A stretch of 64,000 nt of DNA from Owenia fusiformis. Taxonomy: Eukaryota > Annelida > Polychaeta > Sabellida > Oweniidae. Under the pieces are notes generated by a model, which searched no databases, was not told the origin of the DNA, and saw only the letters and a list, made by a program, of their open reading frames with translations. The DNA lies in contig CAIIXF020000007.1 in assembly GCA_903813345.2 (NCBI GenBank), positions 2,301,730-2,365,729 on the forward strand, given 5' to 3'. Each line of letters starts with the position of its first letter. The first letter of the stretch is position 1. Positions 1-12,500 of this stretch are shown piece after piece. A program made the position numbers and the translations under genes.

Positions 1-515
1 TCAAAAATCAGATTTAAAATTGAAAATATACATTTTTAAGTTTGAGGGAACATATCAATACTTTATGAAATGTATATTGATTTATCAATGATAACAAATA
101 TATCTAATTATATTATGTTTTTGGTTAACCCCATCCCCCCATCAAAGTGTAAGTGATGATTATTTGATTTGTGTCTTAAAATTATTCAATATTTTATTCC
201 CAAGAAGAGTCTGGACGTTTGATGCTGCTCCAAAATATATGTTCTAATAGGCAAAATCACATTTTAAATGTTCAAATGGTGACATATACATGTACCTTAA
301 TTCTAGTAGGGATATTACCAATAACATATAAAGTCTTGGAAGTGTTTTTATTACTCATCTGGGAGAAACATTTTTTATGATCTTTGTGAGTTTTGCATTC
401 TGTTTCTTGAATTCCGGGATTTTGTTGAAAGTGATTAAAGCCAAATCAATGTAGGTGTAGTTTGTAGAGCACCCTTGGAAATATGATTATAGTATAGTAA
501 TTTTTTATGTTTCAG

Positions 516-3500
516 TACTACAAGCCTCCATCAGCGTATATCCAACAAGTTATCCTCAAGACAACTGTGTCACCATGGCAACCGAATAACCATATCCAAA
601 CAGACGCATTCAGGGGTCCATTGTCTAAAGTTTATGGCATATTAGAGAAAATCAACTACTTCCAGTATCATAATGGGTGAGTAAATCACCATGGCAACAA
701 ATTTGGATGCATATTTCATTAGAATTTTCATAATCCACTGATACAAGTAGATACTGAAGTTGAATCGTCATTTTGTTTTTTCATATTCAACAAATATTCA
801 TGGAAGTTTCATTTTCCTAAAGTGATGAATTATCATATCCATCACAGAAACATGGATGATACATGTATACAGATATAGGATATGCTTATAGGTATACAAA
901 AATATGATGTAGTTACCAGAAGTGGTGACATATTATTATATCTCTAAACTTTTTTGTGGATGGTGTTTGTTGGCGGGTGTTTGATGTTTTAGGTTTAAAG
1001 TTTTTTTATTATCATTTAAACAAAACAAATTACAAACACAGCAAGGGCCGAAGCAATGCATTATTGGCCCTGGTAGTCAAGAATTTATAAAATGTAAAGT
1101 GAAGTTGCAATGAGATTTAAGGATCAACTCGGTAATGCAGAACAGTATATAAAAATAAAAACTTACTCATTTAAAATAGTAACAATTAACTGCAGAAAAC
1201 CTGCAGTCATTTCAACAATTTTCTGATTTGTCAGATACGATAATGAGCAATCACCGTATAACAAATAATTTACCCTGTCTTGCTGTCTGAGTTGACCAAA
1301 CACGGTTAAATCAAAGGATGGCAGTTCCCCAAGTTCTTCCAAAAACAAGTTTCGCTGAACAATGAATAGAGGGCAGTGTAATAATAGGTGCATTGTAGAC
1401 TGTGATCTAAAGCCACAATTACAACTTGGAATATCAATGTTTCTAAAATTATGTGTGAATAAATGCTGCCTAAATATAAAGTCACATCGAGTCTTATTCA
1501 AAGTTGATTCAGTCTTCCTATCAAGATGCAATTTTGGAGTAGGTAGATTTATTTTAGAATTTTGAATATGTTTCCTCAGGTTAAACTTAAAACAATTTCT
1601 AGATTGGATAGCTTTCAAATCACCAGGCAGTTTCTCCCATGCTGTTATACAAGATATCACTGTACCCTTTCTGATCTTGGCCTTACAGTGAGCTGGTATT
1701 CTAAAAGATCTGACTCTGCGTAACCGATTGCCATTATTCATTACATTATGATTTCTATATAAAGAAAAGGCCTGGTTTACATAGGAAGGCATTTTGTTGT
1801 TATTTATGACGTCATAAGTAAACAATAGTTTGATGTCTGTAACAAATGGCAGATGGTGACATTTTGCATGTTAATGTCTTGTGTATTCCTTGGTTTACCC
1901 ATTAAGAAAGAATCTTCTTACGAAAATCATCGCTGGGCCTGCCATCATGCTATTACTAAAATAGACTAAAATAGACCCATTAATTCACTAATTCGCTGTC
2001 CAAGTACCTCCTTGTAAAATTTAAGTCATGTCAGTTACGACTGCTGTTCCAATAATATTTTATTGGAACATTGCATTTTCAGGAAAGAAAAGCAGAGCAT
2101 TGGGGATGTGTGTTTCCATGTGTCTGAAACATTAAAGTTGAAGCAGGTGAAGAGACTTCTCCCTGAGTACAAGTGTCTCATTGTATCACCTGGCAACTTC
2201 TGGGGACTTGATCCTGAGAGGTACTGAACTATGATAATTTAGAGGGAATGCTTGAACAAAAGTAATTGAAATAGAATAAGGATTTAAGTTTGTCATGTAT
2301 TTTACTGCGATACTTCTTGTTGAAACAAGAGTGAATTTTATCCCCTTCTATTGGACATACTCATACTATACATAAAGCAAACATTGATATTTAACCCATT
2401 TGAGAATTTGAAAATCCATTGCACTCATTTGAAAATTTGAAAATCCATTGCACTCATTTGAAAATCTGACATGTCATGTTAATGAGGATATCTTGACTAT
2501 TTTCAGATATTTATCATGAATTGGAAGTTGTTGTATTTTTCCACCAGTTGCAAAAAATTCAAAGAGCATGATTTTCCTTAAAACTGATATATTCTACTTG
2601 CTACTCCAGGTTCAAAGCAGATAGTGAGATTATGAAAACCTTACATATGAAACCTGGCAATGCCATAGAAACACCTCCCACTGTCAAAGGTGAGTACTGG
2701 ATGTACATGTATATTGAACAAGACAAGTTACAAATAAAGTGTTACTAAAAGAGGCATTCCATTGATTAGCCCAGATTCTTAAGCTATAAAGAAATGAAAT
2801 GTTTGAGAAAAATTCTTTTCAGTTATGGACAATATTCACAGATATAAACATTTTTGTGGTCCTAATTCTACATGTAGATACTGTTCAGATGGTACTTCAT
2901 ATTTCAATAGATTGATATCATTTAAATGGGTGCAGACTTTAAATTTACATGTAGTTACAAACTGATAAATGTTTTTCAGACATTCTGTTTGGTATATCAT
3001 GGAAGGACACAGGAGTGAGCAGGTTCTACATTAGAAATCGTCAACGAGTCATCACATATGCAATCACAATCATCTTGAAATCATATGATCAAAAGTGAGT
3101 ATTACCTAACACTGCAGTATTGTAGTGCTCTCATTACTTCAGTGAGGAAGAAAATCATTTTTGACCTGATTAGGCAAAACCTTAGTAGATTCAAATATTG
3201 AAATGCCTGTAAAGGTTTCTTCGATCTGACTGAAAAGCTAGAGAATCACATATTAATTAGAATGATAAAAATGGTAGGAAAATTTTCAGGAATTTTACCA
3301 TGCTTTTGTAATTAGAGCTAAATTATGGATCATCGATTAATAAGAGTATTCCATTCTGCTGAATACTATTGCCCTGCACAATCATATTAGAAATTATTAT
3401 GGACATATCTGATGTGTGTGATGCATTTATAACTACATGTATATTTTTAAGGTTAATAAATTCACTAAGGGAGAAGTTAGAAGAGGCCTTCCCTCTTACA

Positions 3501-6500
3501 GCTGAGACAGCTAACAATACAGAGGTCTCTCACATAGCTCATCAATACTTCAAGGACAACAGCTACTTTGTGGAATACATTCCTATCATAGTAGTCTATG
3601 TAGCCCTCTTCCTCTATCTATATTTCTCAGTCAGTAAGTATGATAAGGAGATTGCCATGTACTTTCTAATTGTTAAAAATCTATTTTCGCCATTGAAAAT
3701 AGTTTTTGTTTTTTGCAAAAATTACTCTCTGAAGATTATCTATGCTTAAAGATGATGACTCATTTTAGTTCATCATATCATATTTTACATTTCTTCAAAT
3801 GGATGCCACTTTCTCATTTTATACAAGATCATTTTTTATTCGTAGATATTCTTTATTATTTAAGATCATAAATAGAGTTCAGGACTAAGCTTGAAAAGAT
3901 AATTTCCACAAGAAACATTTTGGCATTGAGCCTTCCCCCAATGTGCAACCAGTTTTTCCAAGTCATTTACCAAATGTGAAAATTGGTTGCCATTTGCAGT
4001 AAAGTAGTGTTTGCTGTTATACATGTAGTTCTAACAGGCTTAAATTTAATTTGGCATTTGTATATTTTCTAGGTAAAATTGAGATGGTGAAGTCCAAGTG
4101 GGGCCTTGCATTGAGTGCTGTAGCAACTGTTATAGGCTCTCTCCTCATGTCAGTTGGCATCTGTGTCTTCTTTGGGCTCACTCCAAACTTGAATGGCGGG
4201 TAAGTCTTACTTTAAAGAGAACCATGAAAGGCACCTGACCTTACAGCATTTTATCTGTAAAGTCTTGTCTACACATTTCCATGTCAAAATGTTGGACCTG
4301 TAGATTTACAATCATTACTTTAATCCCTTGTAAGGAAAATAATATATGAAACAGTCATCATAATATTACCAAACCTTGCACTCTTAATCATTCTAGATAT
4401 TATATTCAAGGATATTGTCCACCCTACATCTTGTTTGTATAATATCTATGATCTGATCATTTGTTCCACTTTCAGTGAGATCTTCCCATACCTAGTAGTG
4501 ATCATAGGCTTAGAGAATGTCCTGGTTATCACCAAGTCAGTCGTCTCTACCCCAGTACACCTTGATGTTAAAATAAGGATAGCTCAAGGTATGTTTACCA
4601 AGTATAGTCTAGGAATTAGAAAGATTAGAGAATGTAAAATGGATTATACCATGACCATTTTATTACTGGTTCTACAAAGCATCACTGGTGATCCACTCGA
4701 TTACGCTGGTTACCAAAACGAACCGTTTTAGTAACAAAATGTCGGAACATCCGGAAGGTACGATTTTTCTCGTTTCCTTATTTTACACGTTGTAGGCAGA
4801 ATTCCCACGACATTTTTTAACACAAACGTGTATCAGTATCATATGTTTAAGAAAGTGTACATATTTGCGAACAAATAGTTCAGAAGACAACAGAATCGTC
4901 GATTTACTTCCTCACTTCAGTTACATAAACGGTTTGGGTTAAAAGTGCAGATCTTAACTGTTTTTCGAAAAACCGTTTATGTAACTTAAGTGAGGAAGTA
5001 AATCGACGATTCTGTTGTCCTCTGAGCTATTTTATCGCAAACATGTACATTTTCTAAAACATATGATACTGATGGACGTTGTGAGAAAAAACGTCGTGGG
5101 GATTCTGCCTACAACGCGTGAAATTAGGAAAAAAGAAAAATCGTGCCTTTGACGTTCCGACATTTTGTTACCAAAACGGTTCGTTTTGGTAACCAGCGTA
5201 ATCGAGTGGATCACCAGTGAAAGCATGTTGATAACGGGTGACATATTGTTAGAGTCTCCATCTATTTTGTGGATGGTCTTAAGCAGCCAGCGACTCAGCA
5301 TCTGTATCAATTGGCAGGGGGTGATATTTTGCATGCTAATGCCTTGTTTGCTAGCTGTGTAGCCTGTATATACAGGGTGATCCAGAAGTAACGTCAAAGA
5401 TGTTGTAATTTCAAAAGTATTCATCAGATCTTCATGAAATTTGGTATACATGTACCCACAACATTTCTGAGTTACCATCTCAAAGATTGGAATTCAATCA
5501 TTTCATTGGTTGAAATTATGGTTGCTATAGTAACCCGATATCGCGTAACCCGGGGCAAATTACTTAACGTGTAATGCGTAATCTCAAAATATCAACAAGA
5601 TCTGAAATTGTTATATCCTCAACATTTTATTTCACAACAATATAAATCATACTATTGCACAGTTACTAATAATAGTTCATTCTACATAATTGCCACCATT
5701 TGCAACACATTTCTCATGTCTGGATACCCATTCCTTGAACACAGAATTAAATCCATTAGAACTCATTCCTTGTAGGGCTAGTACTACGGCATTTTTCAAT
5801 TCCTCACAGGATTGAAAATTATTTCCACTAAGGTTTCTTTTTAGTTCCCCATACAAATAAAAGTCACTGGGGGCAAGATCAGGTGAATAAGGGGCATGTT
5901 CAAGTTGTTGAAATCCAAGTGTTTGGACTGTGTTGCTGGTCAGGATTGCAGTGTGCGTAGGGGCATTGTCCCAATGCAAGATAAACTGCTGCAGATGTCC
6001 GGGACGCTTTTTCCTCAGGGAACGTTGAAGATCACGCTTCAGAACCTGAAAAACAAATGTTTAATGGTTGTTAAACCAGTTGTTTCATTGATTGGATTTG
6101 GATTTGAATCATGGCCATGGAGTTATAATTATATTGACAGTGAACAACATTTAAATACTTTAATTTAAAAATAAAATTCACAGTATGATGTATTATTAGA
6201 ACAAATGATATCTTACCTTTGCAAGGTAAACGGCATTAATTCTCTGGCCAATGGGAACAAAATGGGTTAACACCATTCCTCTAATGTCAAAGAATGTCAC
6301 AACCATTTGTTTCTTTTGTGGAATTCCTGGTACTATTTTAGGCTTGGTTGGTGTTGGGGAGTTGTCATGTTTCTATGATGAACTTTGTTGCGTGGTCTCT
6401 GGGATGTAGAATGATAGCAATGATTCGTCACTCGTAATGATCTTGTTAAGAAAGTCATCTCCATCTCTCCGATATTTTGCAAGAAAGTCCCTTGAAGCCT

Positions 6501-9500
6501 TAACACGCCGGTCTTTCTGCTCCTGTGTCAAGTCATGCGGCACCCATTTAGCAGACACCTTCTTTAACAGACAGTTCTTTGTCAGTATCCGTTGCACAGT
6601 CCCATAGCTCAGATCGTGTTTTTCAGCCAATTCTCTGATAGAAATTTGCCTATTGTCCATAACATCAGCTTCAATTGCTTTGATGGTTTGATCATCGAGT
6701 GACGACACTGGCCTGTCTCCTCGCTGCTTGTCTACCACTTCATCATATCCACTGGAATACTTGTTAAACCACCTGTAAATGTTTCTCTCAGCAATGGCAG
6801 TTTTACCATATGCCTTCTTTATCTGTCTTATAGTCTCTTTTACACCTTTCCCCAACTTTACACAGAACTTAATGTTTGTTCTTTGCTCTATTTTACTCTG
6901 ACTTGGCGCCATCTTGAATTGGGTGGGTTAGTGTCCTTGGTCATGTTAGTATTTGTCATGGATGATGGAAGCAATTCAAAGAAATTGAAAGCTTTTTATG
7001 AATGCCTATTGTGACATCACAACTATTACATATTTGTTACCATGGCAACAAATATAAAAATCATAGAAAACAAACAATGAACATTTTCAAATGTTACTGA
7101 CTTTTTAAATTAGAGAAATTCACAAAAACGTTATGGTTTCTCTTCAATTTGCCCCGGGTTACGCGATATCGGGTTACTATAGCAACCATAATTTCAACCA
7201 ATGAAATGATTGAATTCCAATCTTTGAGATGGTAACTCAGAAATGTTGTGGGTACATGTATACCAAATTTCATGAAGATCTGATGAATACTTTTGAAATT
7301 ACAACATCTTTGACGTTACTTCTGGATCACCCTGTATGCTGCACACTCCCTCTTGGGGATCTTATAAATCTGTCTCCTGTGTAGTGTGTAGTGTCTATTT
7401 GACAATATTTAGAAAAATAGGATAGAATAATGAATATCATTGTGATTGGGGTATTTTTTCTTTATTCATCCAAGATATTTTTTATTTAAGATTTTGAAGT
7501 TCTTTTGGGAAGATTTGCTTATGTCGAAAATTGGAAAAAATGAAAACCAAACCCAAACTTATGGGGTAGTTGGGATGGATGAATGAACCTCTTTTTCAAA
7601 TATACTAATTCAGTCAGGGTGCCTAGCAATATCTTTTAGAATTTACATAAATGTTTTTTATTTATTATTATTCTGAATGTGTTACAGGACTAGGCAAGGA
7701 AGGCTGGAATATCACCAAGAATCTGATCACTGAGCTGTTTATTCTCTTTGTTGGTTTCTTCACATTTGTCCCTGCTATCCAGGTATGTCAGAGTTATTTA
7801 TTTAGCATGCAAAGATTCCAAATAGGAGTCATTTGAATCATTTTTGAATATGTATATTTAAATAACACCTGAAGTGTACAATAATAGGATGTGAAGTTAG
7901 GTAAATGTTCATTTTTAATTTAAATCCACTACTTTTAATTTTGAGCTCTATTGGGGAAATATTTCTGCTATGAAGCAGGGATTTTTACAAAATGGTATAG
8001 GCTTAAAATAGATGAACGAAGAAACAAAATCAATAGACTTTTCAGGTTCAAATCTTTATTATACTCAAATGAAAGATATGCTCTTTAGCATGAAATTTAA
8101 TTTGAAATATTGGAAATAGTTCATTCTCCATGATAAATCTTGAAATCCAATTATACTTGTTGGTATTTCCTACTAGTCAGTGAATATTCTTGGTTGCTAG
8201 TTGATTTCTTGTGCCCATCCAGAGTCACTGTCTATCTTTCCAATGATGCAACATGCCAGTCTTCCCCCAGCATTCCCCGTCTTCAGACTACCTTCATTTC
8301 CTCCCTTTCCTAAATCATCCTCCCCTTGGTGAACCTAGTCATAAGAAAGATGCAAACAATGTATATTTACATGAAAATGATGAGTGCATAAAATCCAAGA
8401 ACTCCTACTTGTTGCAATTTTTATATTCTTGGCCATTCATTTAGAGTTTTCATGATTAATATCACAGTAGAATTTGAATTTAAATGAACAATTATAAAAA
8501 AAGTTTTTAAAAGAGTAATTCAGCGAGGAGGATTCAGATCACACAGTTTTTTTTGACAAGTTTATGCATTCATTCCTAAAAGCCACTGAATGAATTCCAT
8601 TCGTTTCATTTATAGACAATTTCAAATTCCATTGCATAATTCAAGAAATTGTACTGTCCCGGGTTCAGGGTGACAGATTTAAATCCAAGATGGGAAATCT
8701 GCCAGGAAATAAGTGACTTCATTCAAATGAAAAGAGAAACTAACAGTAAAATAAACTGGCATATCCCCTGCAAGAAAATTGTATTAAAACAATTAATTTA
8801 TCTGTATTTTACCACTATAGCTCTGCCATAGATTGAGTACTCTCCAGTGAGAGATAGCTGGCTGTCTGTGATTGTTGTTTCCACACGTCCCTCAGAGTTC
8901 TCTACTATATTGCCCAGGTCCCCTACATGTCTGTAATATTGAATTAATTCTAAGTTACATGTAGGTCAAGGAAGAATATTTGTTTGTATTCGTCCTGCGT
9001 TAGATGCAATATAGGGGTTAACTGTAAAATGAATGTTATTGGCAAGAAAATTCTAGAACTAATGATGTCTCTCAGGACAACTCACTAACAATTACACTTG
9101 CTGTGATTTGTCAAATGATAAATTGTTGTGCTGTCTGAATGGACAAACAAGAATATCAGGTAGGTTTTGCTAACTTGCATGTTTGATAGCCAGTATGCTA
9201 AAATTAGTATTAATGCTTGAACATGTAAATTGTGCTTCATATTTGTCGGTATTATTTACCTTTCAACATCATTTGGTGCTCTGTGTGTTTTACCAAATGG
9301 ATTATAATGTCCCCCAGTTGACTGGCACCCTCCAGTCAGGTCCCCTGACCCATGGACGTGAAACCCATGCTTCACTTTACTATCATCAACGTTAAAGCCC
9401 TGGAGGGAGATTTTAACCTCTGTAGGCCCCCCTGTGACAAGCTGGCGGAACTCTACTGTGCCTTTGATCTGTTGGGTTTCATCTGCTGGTGGGAACTCAT

Positions 9501-12500
9501 TGGGTCTTACTGCACACCTTCCATACAAATAGCTAGCATGTTGTGCTGTAATTAAGGTTTTTATGTCACCACCAAAAGTGGTGACATATTGTTATGGTCT
9601 CCGTTTTTTTGCGACGGCGTCCGGCGGTTGGTGGTTGGAGGTTGGCGTCCGGCGTCTGTAACAATTTCTTACAACTTCCTATAACTTAACAAATACTGTT
9701 TAGATTGACTTCAATTTTTTTCTAAATCATCTACATGTTCTCAGAAGTTCAAATCTGACTTTAGATTTGACATTTGACCTTCAATGACCTTCTCAAGGTC
9801 AAAAAGGTATTTTTTCAACTTGCTTCACATTGACTAAATTTTTTTTCAAAATCATCTACATGTTCTCAGAAATTCAAATCTGACTTTAGATTTGACTTTA
9901 GATTTGACATTTGACCTTCAAATCTGACTTTAGATTTGACATTTGACCTTCAATGACCTTCTCAAGGTCAAAAAAAGGTCAAAAAGGTCTTTTTTCAACT
10001 TGCTTCAAATTGACTAATTTTTTTTTTCAAAATCATCTACATGTTCTCAGAAATTCAAATTTGACTTTACAAGTTCTCAGAAGTTCAAATCTGACTTTAG
10101 ATTTGACCTTTGACCTTCAATGACCTTTTCAAGGTCAAAAAGGTCTTTTTTCAACTTGCTTCAAATTTACTTAATTTTTTTTTCAAAATCATCTACATGT
10201 TCTCAGAAGTTCAAATCTGACTTTAGATTTGACATTTGACCTTCAATGACCTTTTCAAGGTCAAAAAGGTATTTTTTCAACTTGCTTCAAATTTACTTAA
10301 TTTTTTTTTCAAAATCATCTACATGTTCTCAGAAGTTCAAATCTGACTTTGCATTTGACATTTGACCTTCAATGACCTTCTCAATGTCAAAAAAAGTCAA
10401 AGAGGTATTTTTTCAACTTGCTTTAAATTGACCAAATTGTTTTAGGTGGTGACATTTTGTCATGTTAATGCCTTGTTAAAACATTGCATAACGTTCAGTG
10501 AAAATGAATGTTCCTTCAGCAGGTATTTATGACCTGTAGGGTTTCATTTTGTTTCATAGCGCATCACTTATCAGTATCTCGCATCAGTAAAACCTGTGTA
10601 TATTGAAGATTTTTTGCAGAGAAAAATATAGTATGTTGATTAATCTAGGTAAAGTTCAGATCCTACCTTCAGCCATAGACAGCAAAGATAATATTGCAAC
10701 TGTCAATTTTAATAGAACAGAATCCATTGTTTTACATAAACGTCCAGTTTTAATTTCAATGTTTTCTCTCTGACTTCCTTGTTTTGTGGATTGATACAAA
10801 AACAAGTTTTATAATAATAAGCTGTGCTTGTTTATTGTTTGCTGCTAGATGCAGGTCATTAAATGTAAATAAGCCTGTGGGTCGTACAGAGTACTTGCCT
10901 TATATGGCTTTATGTGTCTGTATGAATAAACAGAGAGATCAGAATGCTTTTGTAAATCTTGTGCAATGATTCAATAACCAAAATGCTAAAACCTGTAAGG
11001 GGCAAGGTCTTTAACTTGATGAACATCCACAGGTAGAAGTAACTTTGTTTGAGAGAAAGGGGAGGGGTGAAAATCCATTTTTATGTCGGCGGTTGGTCTC
11101 TGTAACAAATGGCAGGTGGTACCATTTTGTATGTTAATGCTTTGTTTGTGTGTGCAAATTAGATGATTTTAAAAGGATTTGAGGACTGGCAAAAAGTGTT
11201 CAAATTAGCAGGTGTTTACAGATCAAAGTTTTTAAATATATGAGTAACTGTTTGGGACTGACAAAAAGTGTTCATATTGAGAGTTGTTCAGATTAGTGAG
11301 GTGTTTGGCTACAAAGGTTTCACTCTACTCAATTTTAGTTCCCAAAAATAACTTGTGTGCCAAAAATATTCTGATAACTTATCCATTACTTTGCAATATT
11401 GTGTACATAATAGTTTTTTGAAGACATGGAGATGTCACAATGACTGGGCCATTATGAGAGTCTGAGTTGGTACCTGTCTTACATTATTAATTTTACCTGA
11501 GTCCTCACCAGTGTTGATATGTTTGTTTCGATGCGGCACTTTGTAATCACGATTGTAAAAATAGTTCACTATGGTATCATAGTAGTTGCTATGGTGACCA
11601 GACTGTGGACCAATTGCAGAGTATGGGAAAGCATCTGAAATTACATTTGTACTCATTGATTCTCACTTTGTGTTTAAGATGGTAACTATACTGCATATGG
11701 AATGAGTTTGTTTTCCTAAAAATAACATAACTCTAATTCACCCATTAAAATAACTAACATACAGATCTATACCGTGACCTTGTCATATTTTTTTAATTTG
11801 TTTACACGAGTAAGCTCTATAATTATAATGCCTCTATAACATATACTCTGTATAAAATATAATTATGTAAGAAATATGAGAATATCTCCAAACCTTTCTT
11901 ACCTGATAGGTGTAAAATGGATACACAGATGAGTATCATTAAATGTCGCATTTTCACAGGTAGTGAATTATGTTGTCATTGTTTGTACTACATGCGTTCA
12001 CTTTGACAGTACAAACCAGGTACTACTTGATGTTTTTATCATTCAATGACACACTTATACATGTCCTCTCATGTGGGGTTTTATCTGAATCTTGTTATGT
12101 TCAGTATTATATTGAATGGGTGCATTACATTTGTTGCATTTTTATGTGACTTCATGTGGAGCAGCTTTTATTTAAGTAAGCGTTTTAGTTGAATGATTTC
12201 AAAGGATAAGTCCTAACAGATAGACCATATGTTTTTAAAATATCAACTGTAGTGTCAGGGCATAAAATCACTCTGAACTGCAGCTGACCTGCTAGCTGTT
12301 TGTTCATCATCAGTAGTTTTTGGATCTGCAAAATTGTGAAATAGATGTACAGAACATATTTAATTCTAGAAAGTCAGTATTTCACTATGTACAGAAAATA
12401 TTGTGTTCTCGAAGTCTGTTTCACTTTGTCCAAAAAAAATTGTTCTCTAGAAAGTTTATTATATTCAGAAAATATTATGCTCTTGGAAGTTTGTATTTTA

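Noticed and set aside
9563-10482. Family-1 repeat as a Helitron
   Set aside because: It has a terminal hairpin but lacks the TC start and CTRR end, and no Rep/helicase relative is visible here.
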